Source: an uncultured bacterium (lineage in GTDB: Bacteria; Bacillota; Clostridia; Lachnospirales; Lachnospiraceae). From it: a DNA stretch of 64,000 bases. The notes beneath the pieces are model-generated. The model did no database searches and had not been told where the DNA came from. It worked only from the letters and a program-made list of their open reading frames with translations. The number at the start of each line of letters is the position of its first letter. Position 1 is the first letter of the stretch. Below, one piece after another: positions 32,687 to 41,090 of the stretch. The stretch is from positions 21,178 to 85,177 of the forward strand of contig CAJMRM010000004.1 of assembly GCA_905215775.1 (NCBI GenBank), read 5' to 3'. The translations under genes and the position numbers were made by a program.

Positions 32687-33163
32687 ATGAAAAAGCCAGC
32701 GAAGACCAATGTGATGCGTCTCCTGGACGCGGCAAAGATCCCTTATGAGGCAAAGGAGTATCCGGTGGATGAAAACGATCTTTCCGGAAGCCATGCGGCG
32801 GACCTCATGGGGGCGGACCATGGGAGCGTGTTTAAGACCCTTGTCCTGAAGGGGGAGAAGACGGGCTATATGGTATGCTGCATCCCAGTGGACGGCGAGG
32901 TGGATTTAAAGAAGGCGGCAAAGGCCGCCGGGGACAAGAAGGCAGAGATGCTTCCTATGAAGGAGCTTCTTCCGGTCACCGGTTATATCCGGGGAGGCTG
33001 TTCCCCCATCGGAATGAAAAAGAAATTCCCCACATACTTGGACCGGTCGGCGGAAAAGTATGAAAAAATCGCCGTCAGCGCTGGCATGCGGGGAGTCCAG
33101 GTGATCCTGTCCCCGGCGGATCTGGGGAGGTACGTGGGCGCTGAAATGGCAGATCTTATGTAA
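32687..33163 (+). CDS. ybaK: Cys-tRNA(Pro)/Cys-tRNA(Cys) deacylase, YbaK/EbsC type
   Basis: Hydrolyses cysteine mis-attached to tRNA(Pro). The 158-residue single-domain protein matches the YbaK/EbsC family: TNVMRLLDAAKIPYE at the start, VFKTLVLKG with the catalytic Lys, and GYIRGGCSPIGMKKKFPTYL near the end. The gene begins 20 bp after the yebC terminator and may depend on read-through. Confidence 0.92.
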   Translation: MKKPAKTNVMRLLDAAKIPYEAKEYPVDENDLSGSHAADLMGADHGSVFKTLVLKGEKTGYMVCCIPVDGEVDLKKAAKAAGDKKAEMLPMKELLPVTGYIRGGCSPIGMKKKFPTYLDRSAEKYEKIAVSAGMRGVQVILSPADLGRYVGAEMADLM

Positions 33164-33169
33164 AAGTGG

Positions 33170-33198
33170 TTGACATAAGGCGCAAAGCACCATAAAAC
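33170..33198 (+). promoter_or_regulatory. Candidate promoter in a long A+T-rich gap
   Basis: TTGACA (33170-33175), 17 bp, TAAAAC (33193-33198). The A+T-rich interval 33164-33489 contains no gene. It holds this promoter, three TGTTAAAAAA-like copies (about 33240, 33309 and 33330), a CAAGAA/TTCTTG stem, and a second promoter at 33375. Confidence 0.45.
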
Positions 33199-33335
33199 CT
33201 CTTTAAAGTGGGGGATAAAAACTTAACAAATTTGTAATAAATGTTAAAAAATCATAGGGCCAATGGTAACAAAAATACATGGAAAATCAAGAAAAAGTTC
33301 TTGCAAAATGTTAAAAAAACATGACAAAAGTTAAA

Positions 33336-33376
33336 AATAAGGCTGTGAAATACAACAAAAATGCAGAAGCCTTATT
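33336..33376. repeat. Inverted repeat overlapping a promoter
   Basis: AATAAGGCT (33336-33344) and AGCCTTATT (33368-33376) are perfect reverse complements 23 nt apart. The right arm runs into the -35 at 33375 and is followed by GACTTTT. It could be an operator for the downstream gene or the terminator hairpin of an upstream short transcript. Confidence 0.5.
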
Positions 33377-33404
33377 GACTTTTGGCCTCCCGTTCTCCTA
33401 TAAT
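33375..33404 (+). promoter_or_regulatory. Promoter of the SleB-domain gene
   Basis: TTGACT (33375-33380), 18 bp, TATAAT (33399-33404), about 85 bp before the start codon. Confidence 0.65.
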
Positions 33405-33489
33405 CACAGACGCCGTCCGGAGGGACGGAAAAACAGCCATCTGTGTTCCGGAGGCTTTCCGGGGACAGAGAGGAGAAAAGAGGCAATCG

Positions 33490-34437
33490 ATGAAGCAGAC
33501 ATGGAACTCATTTCTTCAGACAGTTTTCCAGTATATAAAAATGCTGTCTGCCAGCGCACCTGCAAAAAGACGCCGGGATACGGCTGTCCTTACGGCAGGC
33601 ATCCTTCTGGTGACAGCCATTACCTTTGCCGCAGGAAGCTTTCCGGAAACGGGAAACGGCGCCATGGTGGCCTTTGCTGAGACGCCAGGAGAAACGGGCG
33701 TCCGGGAGGAAACGGCATCTGAGGGAATTCCGGATGAAGAAAAGGATGATCCAGAAAGTATAATGACGGCTGCGGAGGCCGCGGACATGGAAAACGGAGA
33801 GGAGACCGGAAAGGAGGAAACGGACGGCAGCGGGGAAGCGCCTGAAGACGGAGGGGACGGAGACCCGGCAGAGGGAGAAGCTTCGGATCAGGAAACGGAA
33901 GCTGCTGCAATAGACTCCGGAGATCAGAAGGGGGAAGCGGCCCGGGAGGAATCCGAGAGCTCCGGGGACGGGACTGCCCAGGAGGCTTTTGCTGCTGCGG
34001 AGGACCCGGTTTCTCAGGAGGAGGCTTCTGCTCCGGAAGCAGAGGAGGCCGGTTCCCAGATCTCTCTTTCAGACCGGGACTACCAGACGCTCCTTAGGAT
34101 CGTCCAGGCAGAGGCCGGAAACTGCGACCGGATCGGCCGGATCCTGGTGGCCAATGTGATCTTAAACCGGGTGGAAAGCGATACCTTCCCGGATACGGTC
34201 CACGGCGTGGTTTATCAGAGGCATCAGTTTTCACCGGTCAGCAATGGCTCCATTAACCGGTGCCGGGTCACAGACGCCACAGTCGAGGCGGTGGACAGTG
34301 CTCTGGCGGGAGAGGATTATTCCGATGGGGCCCTGTATTTTATGAACCGGAGGGCGTCCAGCAGGAAAAATGTCCGCTGGTTTGATAATCACCTGGACTT
34401 TTTGTTCAAACATGGGAACCATGAGTTCTTTAAATAG
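33490..34437 (+). CDS. Cell wall hydrolase with SleB (Hydrolase_2) domain
   Basis: A 315-residue envelope protein: a basic N terminus, one membrane or signal segment (about 28-50), a long acidic low-complexity stretch (about 60-195, rich in E, G, A and D), and a C-terminal SleB/CwlJ-type catalytic domain (about 200-315) with IVQAEAGN and VANVILNRVESDTFP. The domain cleaves peptidoglycan, classically spore cortex. The usual peptidoglycan-binding repeats are absent, so it may act on vegetative wall. The start at 33490 follows AAAGAGG; an upstream ATG at 33382 lies in the promoter region. Confidence 0.85.
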   Translation: MKQTWNSFLQTVFQYIKMLSASAPAKRRRDTAVLTAGILLVTAITFAAGSFPETGNGAMVAFAETPGETGVREETASEGIPDEEKDDPESIMTAAEAADMENGEETGKEETDGSGEAPEDGGDGDPAEGEASDQETEAAAIDSGDQKGEAAREESESSGDGTAQEAFAAAEDPVSQEEASAPEAEEAGSQISLSDRDYQTLLRIVQAEAGNCDRIGRILVANVILNRVESDTFPDTVHGVVYQRHQFSPVSNGSINRCRVTDATVEAVDSALAGEDYSDGALYFMNRRASSRKNVRWFDNHLDFLFKHGNHEFFK

Positions 34438-34440
34438 CGG

Positions 34441-34483
34441 AAAACCGGGATGGGGGAGAAAACCTGTTCCGGTTTTTGCTTTT
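34441..34483 (+). terminator. Terminator of the SleB-domain gene
   Basis: AAAACCGG (34441-34448) pairs with CCGGTTTT (34469-34476), then TGCTTTTT. Confidence 0.65.
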
Positions 34484-34528
34484 TATGCAAATTTCATAAA
34501 AAACTAAAAAAATAAATCGCAAAATGAA

Positions 34529-34557
34529 TTGACTTTATCCAAATTTGATGGGATAAT
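34529..34557 (+). promoter_or_regulatory. Promoter of pckA
   Basis: TTGACT (34529-34534), 17 bp, GATAAT (34552-34557), 40 bp before the ATG. Confidence 0.7.
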
Positions 34558-34596
34558 AGAGCCATCTAGTGACCAACACTCAAGGAGGTTTTTCAA

Positions 34597-36294
34597 ATGT
34601 CAACAAAGGCTTATTACCCAATCAGCGAAATTGGTAAAGGAAAAGTGGGATTTTCCAAAACCAGATCCATCATCGAGGGTGCTTTTTACGGCAACAACGT
34701 GGTAAAGGTAAATACCCTGAGAGAGGCTTATGAATTAGCAAAGAATTCTCCAGGAACGATCGTGACCGATATGCCCGTTTACAGAGGAGAGGAATTTGGT
34801 CTGGACAAGGACGCAAAGGTCCTGTTATTCAACGACGGCGCCATCACCGGCCGTTATGCGACTGCACGCCGCATCGCAGGCGAGCCTGGCGTGGACTGTG
34901 AAGCACTTGACAAGGTGGCAATGGACGCGATTTATGAGTCCCGTTGGAAAACCATGTACCATGCAGAGGTTTTCGTAGGCCTGGATCCGGAATTTATGGT
35001 TAAGGCCCACCTTCTGATCCCGGAGGGAGAAGAGAACATCATGTACAACTGGATGCTGAACTTCCAGTACATGTCTGATGAGTACGTAAAGATGTATAAA
35101 AAATCCAAACCCGTAGGCGACGGAAAAGAGCCGGATATCTATATCTTCTCCGATCCCCAGTGGTGCGGCTCCGACAGACCCAGCGTATCCTTGGACTGCC
35201 TGTCTGATCCCCAGAAGAAGACCCTGTGCTACTTCAATACCGATACCAACTGCGCATGCATCCTTGGTATGAGATATTTCGGCGAGCATAAGAAGGGTAC
35301 CCTGACCATGGCATGGGCCATCGCAAACCGCAACGGCTACGCTTCCTGCCACGGCGGACAGAAGGAATACACACTGGCTGACGGCAGCAAGTATGTAGCT
35401 TCCGTATACGGCCTGTCCGGATCCGGAAAATCCACTCTGACCCATGCAAAGCATGGCGGCAAGTATGAGATTAAGGTCCTCCACGACGATGCGTTCATCA
35501 TCAACACCGATACCTGCGCATCCATCGCACTGGAGCCCACATATTTCGATAAGACGGCTGATTATCCCACCGGCTGCCCGGACAACCAGTATCTGCTGAC
35601 TGCCCAGAACTGCTCTGCAACCATGGACGAGGACGGAAAGATCCAGCTGGTAACCGAGGACGTGAGAAACGGAAACGGCCGTGCCATCAAGTCCAAATTA
35701 TGGTCTCCCAACCGTGTGGACCGGATCGATTCTCCGGTAAATGCTATTTTCTGGATCATGAAGGATCCGACCATTCCGCCGGTAGTGAAATTAAAAGGAG
35801 CTTCCTTAGCTTCCGTTATGGGCGCAACCCTGGCAACAAAGAGATCCTCCGCAGAGCGTCTTGCTCCGGGCGTAGATCCCAACAAGCTGGTTGTGGTTCC
35901 GTATGCAAACCCGTTCCGTACATATCCGCTGGCCAACGACTATGAGAAATTCAAAAAGCTGGTTGAGGAAAAGAACGTGGACTGCTATATTGTAAACACC
36001 GGCGATTTCATGGGCAAGAAGGTAAAACCGGCCGACACCCTTGGAATCCTGGAGGCCATCGTTGAGAAGAAGGCAGACTTCCATCAGTGGGGTCCGTTCT
36101 CCGATATCGAGATCATGGATTGGGAAGGCTTTGTGCCGGATATGAACGATCAGGAATACGTAAGCCAGTTAAAGGCCCGTATGAATGACCGTGTCAACGA
36201 GATCAAGGAATTTGCAGTTGCCAAGGAAGGCTACGATAAGCTTCCGGACGACGCTCTTGAGGCCCTTGAGAGAGTTGTAAAAGAACTGAATTAA
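34597..36294 (+). CDS. pckA: Phosphoenolpyruvate carboxykinase (ATP)
   Basis: Interconverts oxaloacetate plus ATP with PEP, CO2 and ADP; in fermenting Clostridia it can run in the carboxylating direction. The 565-residue protein has the kinase-1 P-loop GLSGSGKST (about 272-280), an HDDAF kinase-2-like motif, and the conserved Arg/Lys region LWSPNRVDRIDSP. It belongs to a divergent ATP-type branch common in gut Clostridia. Codon use is strongly biased, which with AAGGAGG and flanking promoter and terminator points to high expression. It is monocistronic. Confidence 0.92.
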   Translation: MSTKAYYPISEIGKGKVGFSKTRSIIEGAFYGNNVVKVNTLREAYELAKNSPGTIVTDMPVYRGEEFGLDKDAKVLLFNDGAITGRYATARRIAGEPGVDCEALDKVAMDAIYESRWKTMYHAEVFVGLDPEFMVKAHLLIPEGEENIMYNWMLNFQYMSDEYVKMYKKSKPVGDGKEPDIYIFSDPQWCGSDRPSVSLDCLSDPQKKTLCYFNTDTNCACILGMRYFGEHKKGTLTMAWAIANRNGYASCHGGQKEYTLADGSKYVASVYGLSGSGKSTLTHAKHGGKYEIKVLHDDAFIINTDTCASIALEPTYFDKTADYPTGCPDNQYLLTAQNCSATMDEDGKIQLVTEDVRNGNGRAIKSKLWSPNRVDRIDSPVNAIFWIMKDPTIPPVVKLKGASLASVMGATLATKRSSAERLAPGVDPNKLVVVPYANPFRTYPLANDYEKFKKLVEEKNVDCYIVNTGDFMGKKVKPADTLGILEAIVEKKADFHQWGPFSDIEIMDWEGFVPDMNDQEYVSQLKARMNDRVNEIKEFAVAKEGYDKLPDDALEALERVVKELN

Positions 36295-36307
36295 ACACCG
36301 GGATCAT

Positions 36308-36336
36308 GGGCGCAGGGATTTTCCCTGCGCCCTTTT
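36308..36336 (+). terminator. Terminator of pckA
   Basis: GGGCGCAGGGA (36308-36318) pairs perfectly with TCCCTGCGCCC (36322-36332), followed by TTTT. A textbook intrinsic terminator. Confidence 0.9.
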
Positions 36337-36374
36337 AGCCAGTGCGCCACACGGCCAGAGAGGAGAAATAAAAC

Positions 36375-37037
36375 GTGGGAAAGCAGCATATTTTCTTTGA
36401 CTTAGACGGGACTCTGACCGATTCCATGCCGGGGATCACCAGGGCCGTGCAGTATGCCCTGAAGCACTATGGCATTCAGGTGGAGGATCTGAACGTCCTA
36501 AAGCCCTTTGTGGGACCTCCGCTGCCGGAAAGCTTCCAGGAGTTTTATGATTTTTCGGATCATGATGCCCATGAGGCGGTTTTTGTGTTCCGGGAATATT
36601 ATAATGTAAAGGGATGGATGGAGAACGCGCCGTTTCCCGGAGTGGAGGCCATGCTGCAGGGTCTGAAGGATGCGGGGAAGGAGCTTTACGTGGCTACGTC
36701 CAAACCGGAGGAAATGGCGAAACGGGTCCTGGACTACTTTGGACTTACAAAATATTTCCGGTTCGTGGGAGGAGCAGAGGATGACGGCGGCGAAAAGCTG
36801 CGGGTGAAAAAGGACCAGGTGATCCAGTATGTGATGGATACCTGCGGCCTTGGAAAAAAGGAAGAGATCATCATGGTGGGAGACCGCCGCCACGACATTG
36901 AGGGTGCAAAAAAAACGGGGATCGCCTCCGTGGGAGTCCTTTACGGCTACGGCGGCCGGGAGGAGCTTTCAGAAGCCGGGGCGGACTGGATCACAGAAAC
37001 GCCGGAAACGCTGCTGGAGCTTCTTAAGAAATTGTAA
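36375..37037 (+). CDS. HAD-superfamily phosphatase (phosphoglycolate-phosphatase-like)
   Basis: A 220-residue subfamily IA HAD hydrolase. Motif I is FFDLDGTLTDS (nucleophile Asp). The cap domain follows (about 15-85). Motif II lies at ATSKPEE, and motif IV is IIMVGDRRHDIEGAKK. This class removes phosphate from phosphoglycolate, sugar phosphates or nucleotides; the substrate is not predictable. The GTG start at 36375 follows GAGGAG. A 6S RNA gene lies downstream. Confidence 0.88.
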   Translation: MGKQHIFFDLDGTLTDSMPGITRAVQYALKHYGIQVEDLNVLKPFVGPPLPESFQEFYDFSDHDAHEAVFVFREYYNVKGWMENAPFPGVEAMLQGLKDAGKELYVATSKPEEMAKRVLDYFGLTKYFRFVGGAEDDGGEKLRVKKDQVIQYVMDTCGLGKKEEIIMVGDRRHDIEGAKKTGIASVGVLYGYGGREELSEAGADWITETPETLLELLKKL

Positions 37038-37090
37038 AAAATACGGATGGTTTTTCACAAAATATTTAAAATTACGGAAGTAATTGGAAC

Positions 37091-37119
37091 TTGAAAAAAG
37101 CGGACAGATGAGCTATAAT
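37091..37119 (+). promoter_or_regulatory. Promoter of 6S RNA
   Basis: TTGAAA (37091-37096), 17 bp, TATAAT (37114-37119): near consensus; predicted transcript start near 37126. Confidence 0.75.
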
Positions 37120-37125
37120 AGGTCC

Positions 37126-37330
37126 ATAAGAAAACAGGACCGCAATTCCTGGAATGTTCGATACTCCTGTTTATTTTGAACCTACATTATGACAAACGGG
37201 ATTCCTATATTTTTAAACGGATGTCAGGCCTCCTTATGAGTGGAAGGCAGATGTTTAAGTGCGGTTGCCCACCTAGCAAAGCTAGGAGTCAATTATGCAG
37301 GAACCGGCATTTTGGGATTTGCGAAAGATA
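37126..37330 (+). ncRNA. ssrS: 6S RNA (SsrS), clostridial type
   Basis: 6S RNA binds the housekeeping RNA polymerase holoenzyme by mimicking an open promoter. The region lacks coding character. Its ends form a 16-position closing helix, with one mismatch and three G-U pairs, between 37141-37156 and 37308-37323. The inner part contains stretches I associate with clostridial 6S RNA (TTTTGAACCTACATT and GGATGTCAGGCCTCC) and further nested hairpins such as CCTAGC/GCTAGG. A near-consensus promoter precedes it and a strong hairpin follows at 37331. The length of about 190-200 nt fits. A covariance-model match would settle it. Confidence 0.8.
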
Positions 37331-37362
37331 AAAGCAGCGAGCAATCGCTGCTTTCCTGTTTT
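37331..37362 (+). terminator. Terminator of 6S RNA
   Basis: AAAGCAGCGA (37331-37340), loop GCAA, TCGCTGCTTT (37345-37354), then CCTGTTTT. A perfect 10-bp stem with a GNRA tetraloop. Confidence 0.8.
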
Positions 37363-37481
37363 CATGGGGACTCTCCCGCGGCCGCAATCTGGCCCTTCCT
37401 AATTGATGGAAAATGTGGTATGGTATAGAAGAGAGACAACCGATACATAATGGAAAAATCTGCCGAGGAGAAGAGACGGAT

Positions 37482-38747
37482 ATGAAAAACCACAGATTTG
37501 ACAGATATCTTTATATGGGGATCACGGCGGTGCTGGTGCTGGCGGCAGCTACGGCCGTAATCTTCCTGTTCCTGGAAAGAAAGGCGATCCTGGCCCTGGG
37601 CGGCCGGATCGTGTCGATCCTGACCCCGATCATCTATGGAGCGGTGCTGGCGTTTTTATTTTCGCCTGTATACAACGGCGGCGCACGGTTTATGGGAGAT
37701 CTGCTGGGGAAAAAAATGAAAAATGAGAAGCTGAGGGTCTTTCTCCAAAAGACCGTGGGAACGCTCCTCAGCCTGATGCTTCTGTACATTATTGTTGTAA
37801 GCCTGGCAATGATGATCATTCCCCAGCTGTATTCCAGCATTGCCGGGATCGTGAACACCATGCCGGTGTATATCCAGAATCTTTATGAATGGCTCACGGG
37901 ACTTTTTGCCAATAACCCTCCCCTGGAGGAGATGGTGCTTTCGGTATACCAGCAGGCGGTGATCGCCATCCAGGAATGGTCTTCCAGCAATCTGATTCCC
38001 CATCTGCAGAGCATCAGCAGCTTCAAGAGCCTGGAAAGGATCCTGGGCGGGGTTTCCAGCGGCGTGATCAACGTTTTCAACCTGGCAAAAAATATCCTGA
38101 TCGGCCTCATTGTCATGGTCTATCTTTTAAACATCAAGGATACGCTGACGGCCCAGGTGAAAAAGATCGTTTATGCCCTTCTTCCAGTGCGGGCTGCCAA
38201 CGGGACCGTGGAGGAATTCCGGTATATCCATAAAGTTTTTTCGGGCTTTATTATCGGAAAGCTGATCGATTCCCTGATCATAGGGGTCTTATGCTTTGTC
38301 CTGATGAACCTGTTTAAGCTGCCGTTTGCCCTTCTGATCAGCGTTATTGTGGGCGTTACCAATGTGATCCCGTTTTTTGGCCCCTTTATAGGAGCCATTC
38401 CCAGCGCGGTCCTGGTATTTTTGATAAGCCCCAGGCAGTGTCTGTATTTTATAGGGCTGGTCCTGGTGCTCCAGCAGTTTGACGGGAATATCCTGGGCCC
38501 CAAGATCCTGGGGGATTCCACAGGGCTTTCCAGCTTCTGGGTCCTGTCTTCCATCCTGTTCTTCGGGGGATTATGGGGCTTTGTCGGCATGATCGTCGCA
38601 GTGCCGCTGACGGCGGTTGTATTTGACCTGTTTTCCAAATTCCAGTGCCATTTCTTACAGAAGAAAAACCTTTCGCAGAATACAGACGACTATATGGATC
38701 TGGAAAAGATCGATGCGGACAGCGGCAGGTTTATCAGACAGAAATAA
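37482..38747 (+). CDS. AI-2E/PerM (DUF20) family membrane protein
   Basis: A 421-residue membrane protein with about seven to eight hydrophobic segments and the family motif region FIIGKLIDSLIIGVLCF followed by VGVTNVIPFFGPFIGAIP and GPKILGDSTGLSSFWVL. The family was named for autoinducer-2 export, but many members are proposed Na+/H+ antiporters or permeases. The role here is open. The start at 37482 uses GAGGAG; an upstream ATG at 37413 lacks a site. The SpoIID-domain gene starts 9 bp downstream, so the two form an operon. Confidence 0.85.
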   Translation: MKNHRFDRYLYMGITAVLVLAAATAVIFLFLERKAILALGGRIVSILTPIIYGAVLAFLFSPVYNGGARFMGDLLGKKMKNEKLRVFLQKTVGTLLSLMLLYIIVVSLAMMIIPQLYSSIAGIVNTMPVYIQNLYEWLTGLFANNPPLEEMVLSVYQQAVIAIQEWSSSNLIPHLQSISSFKSLERILGGVSSGVINVFNLAKNILIGLIVMVYLLNIKDTLTAQVKKIVYALLPVRAANGTVEEFRYIHKVFSGFIIGKLIDSLIIGVLCFVLMNLFKLPFALLISVIVGVTNVIPFFGPFIGAIPSAVLVFLISPRQCLYFIGLVLVLQQFDGNILGPKILGDSTGLSSFWVLSSILFFGGLWGFVGMIVAVPLTAVVFDLFSKFQCHFLQKKNLSQNTDDYMDLEKIDADSGRFIRQK

Positions 38748-38756
38748 CGAGGTGCT

Positions 38757-41054
38757 ATGGACGAAAAAAAGAAACTGATCAACTGGACGGCAGGGATCTC
38801 CACGGTGATCGTGGCCCTGCTCATCATTATCGTGGTCATGGAGCCCCGGGGGAACGGCGTGTCCCGGGCGGCGGCTTCCAGGGCCATTGCCCTTACCCTG
38901 GCAGGGGAGGATACGATCCGTGCAGAAGGACCGGAGACCTCCTTTTTTCCGGAGGAGCTGCGGGATCAATGGTATGTGAAATACATGGATTATCTCTATG
39001 CCAGAGGATATCTGGATCCGAAGGTCTGCTTTCCGTCGGAGGGAGGAGCCGTTTCGGCAGTTACCTATGGGGAGCTGTCCGGCTGGGTGACCGCTGCCGG
39101 AGGGGAGGGGGAGCCCTCTCTTGCGGGATATGTGACGGAACCGGCGGGGAAAAAGGCTGGAAAGGCTGTGGATAAGGCCGGATTCTGGGAATTTTATGAT
39201 GCGTTCCGGGCCTTTGCAGATCCGGAAGGAAATGTAAAGGAGATTGAAACGGATCTTTACGGCACACCGGGAAATGTGGACGGGGCGCTGCCGTGGACGG
39301 CCTACACAAAGGATGGACGGTTTTTATTTGAGGGCCTTTCGCTGGATTCCTATATTGATAAAACCGTAAAGCTCCTGGTACGGGACGATGGGATCATCAA
39401 GGTCCAGGGAGTGGTTTCCGATGAGATCGTATATGAAAATGCGTGGATATCCGGTTTCTCCGGAAATACGGTGACGGTGTTCATCGGAAATATCCAGCGG
39501 GAATTTCCTGTAAAGGGCGTCCTTAAGGATGAAGATGAGATATCGGGCCAGATCGGGGACCTGTATCTGAAAAATGGGAAGCCCAGCCGTCTGGTATTAA
39601 AGAAGGAGACCATCACCGGGACGGTCCTTTCGGTGCGGGAGAATGAGATCGAGATCGAGGGCTACGGCACCGTTCCCCTGGCTGAGAACTTTAAGATCTA
39701 CCGTACCTACGGTGTTTTAAAGGAACAGAAGAAATCAGATATTCTGGTGGGCTATCATATGCAGACCTTTGTGGTGGCCGGGGACGAGATCTGCGCGGCC
39801 CTGACGACGGAGAAGCCGGAGATCGATAATATCCGGGTTCTGCTGATGACTACAAATTTTAAATCCCTGTTCCACCCGGAGATCACGCTGGTCTGTGATT
39901 CCATGGCAGTGCTGGAATACGGGGATGAAAAGGATAAAAAGACCCAGTCTGTGGCGGCGGGAGAGCCCGTGACCATTTCAGCGGGGGATTCCCGTCTGGA
40001 AAGCGGCCGTATGGTATTCCGCCCGGCCAACGAAGGGGGGATGATCACGGTCCAGAGTATCGAGCGGAGCCAGGGAACCCCGGTGTATCCGGGTCATATG
40101 GAGATCACCGGGGAGGAGGATGGCCTTCTGTTACTGAATGAGGTGGACCTGGAGGAGTATCTGAAGCGGGTGGTGCCCAGCGAAATGCCGTATACGTATG
40201 AGCTGGAGGCCTTGAAGGCTCAGGCGGTCTGCGCCAGGACCTATGCCTGGAGGCAGATCCAGGGAAGCTCTTACTCGGAATACGGAGCCCATGTGGACGA
40301 CAGTACCGGCTTCCAGGTATATAATAATACCTCGGTCTATGAGACCACCGATGCGGCTGTCAATGAAACCTTCGGCCAGATGGCAGCCTATGACGGCCAG
40401 CCCATCGACGCTCTTTATTATTCCACCTCCTGCGGTCATGGCACCGACGGGACCGTGTGGGGAAACGATGCCTCGGCGACACCGTATTTAAAGGCTGTTT
40501 CCATCAATGAAAAAAGAAAGCCTCTGGATCTGACCTCCAACGAGGCCTTCGGTACCTTTATCCGGGATATGGATGCGGAGGCCTACGATTCAGAATTTGC
40601 CATGTTCCGCTGGAATGTGAAGACCGACAGCCAGATCCTGGCGGAAAAGATCGGCGGGGTCGGACGGATCACCGGCCTTACAGTGACAGAACGGGGGCCC
40701 GGCGGCGTGGCCAAGGCACTGAAGGTGGTCGGAACAGAGGGCTCCAAGACCTTCACCAGCCAGAGCAAGGTCCGGAGTGTGCTGGGAAATGCCAGACTGG
40801 TATTCAGCCGGAAGGACGGCAGTACGTACACCGGGTGGGATACGCTCCCCAGCAGCTTTATCTACATAGAAAACCAGGGAACCGATGAGAACGGCGTTAC
40901 CTCCTTTATGATCTACGGCGGAGGCTACGGCCATGGAGCAGGAATGAGCCAGAATGGGGCCCAGGGAATGGCAAAGGAAGGGAAAAGCTATAAGGAGATC
41001 CTGAAATTTTTCTATGAGGGATGTGAGACGGTCGATATTGGAGATGTGGTGTAA
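38757..41054 (+). CDS. SpoIID/LytB-domain protein
   Basis: A 765-residue protein with one N-terminal membrane anchor (about 8-27), a long extracytoplasmic region of unknown fold (about 30-450), and a C-terminal SpoIID domain (about 460-765). The domain start VDLEEYLKRVVPSEMP with AVCARTYAW and the end GGGYGHGAGMSQNGAQGMA are diagnostic. SpoIID-type enzymes are lytic transglycosylases cutting stem-less glycan, best known in forespore engulfment. The length is about twice that of SpoIID itself, so this is a LytB-like paralogue. Confidence 0.88.
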   Translation: MDEKKKLINWTAGISTVIVALLIIIVVMEPRGNGVSRAAASRAIALTLAGEDTIRAEGPETSFFPEELRDQWYVKYMDYLYARGYLDPKVCFPSEGGAVSAVTYGELSGWVTAAGGEGEPSLAGYVTEPAGKKAGKAVDKAGFWEFYDAFRAFADPEGNVKEIETDLYGTPGNVDGALPWTAYTKDGRFLFEGLSLDSYIDKTVKLLVRDDGIIKVQGVVSDEIVYENAWISGFSGNTVTVFIGNIQREFPVKGVLKDEDEISGQIGDLYLKNGKPSRLVLKKETITGTVLSVRENEIEIEGYGTVPLAENFKIYRTYGVLKEQKKSDILVGYHMQTFVVAGDEICAALTTEKPEIDNIRVLLMTTNFKSLFHPEITLVCDSMAVLEYGDEKDKKTQSVAAGEPVTISAGDSRLESGRMVFRPANEGGMITVQSIERSQGTPVYPGHMEITGEEDGLLLLNEVDLEEYLKRVVPSEMPYTYELEALKAQAVCARTYAWRQIQGSSYSEYGAHVDDSTGFQVYNNTSVYETTDAAVNETFGQMAAYDGQPIDALYYSTSCGHGTDGTVWGNDASATPYLKAVSINEKRKPLDLTSNEAFGTFIRDMDAEAYDSEFAMFRWNVKTDSQILAEKIGGVGRITGLTVTERGPGGVAKALKVVGTEGSKTFTSQSKVRSVLGNARLVFSRKDGSTYTGWDTLPSSFIYIENQGTDENGVTSFMIYGGGYGHGAGMSQNGAQGMAKEGKSYKEILKFFYEGCETVDIGDVV

Positions 41055-41055
41055 A

Positions 41056-41084
41056 AAAGGGAGCTGCGATCTGCAGCTCCCTTT
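41056..41084. terminator. Bidirectional terminator
   Basis: AAAGGGAGCTGC (41056-41067) pairs perfectly with GCAGCTCCCTTT (41073-41084) around GATCT. It separates the convergent SpoIID-domain and KDG-kinase genes. Confidence 0.85.
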
Positions 41085-41090
41085 ATGGTT

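Noticed and set aside
33218..33250. Rex-type operator (TTAACA...TGTTAA) upstream of the SleB-domain gene
   Set aside because: Half-sites are in the wrong orientation and spacing for the clostridial Rex consensus; it looks like chance in A+T-rich DNA.
38645..39175. 176-codon frame overlapping the AI-2E and SpoIID-domain genes
   Set aside because: It shares DNA with two well-supported genes in another frame, and its translation is Gly/Arg-rich without known motifs.
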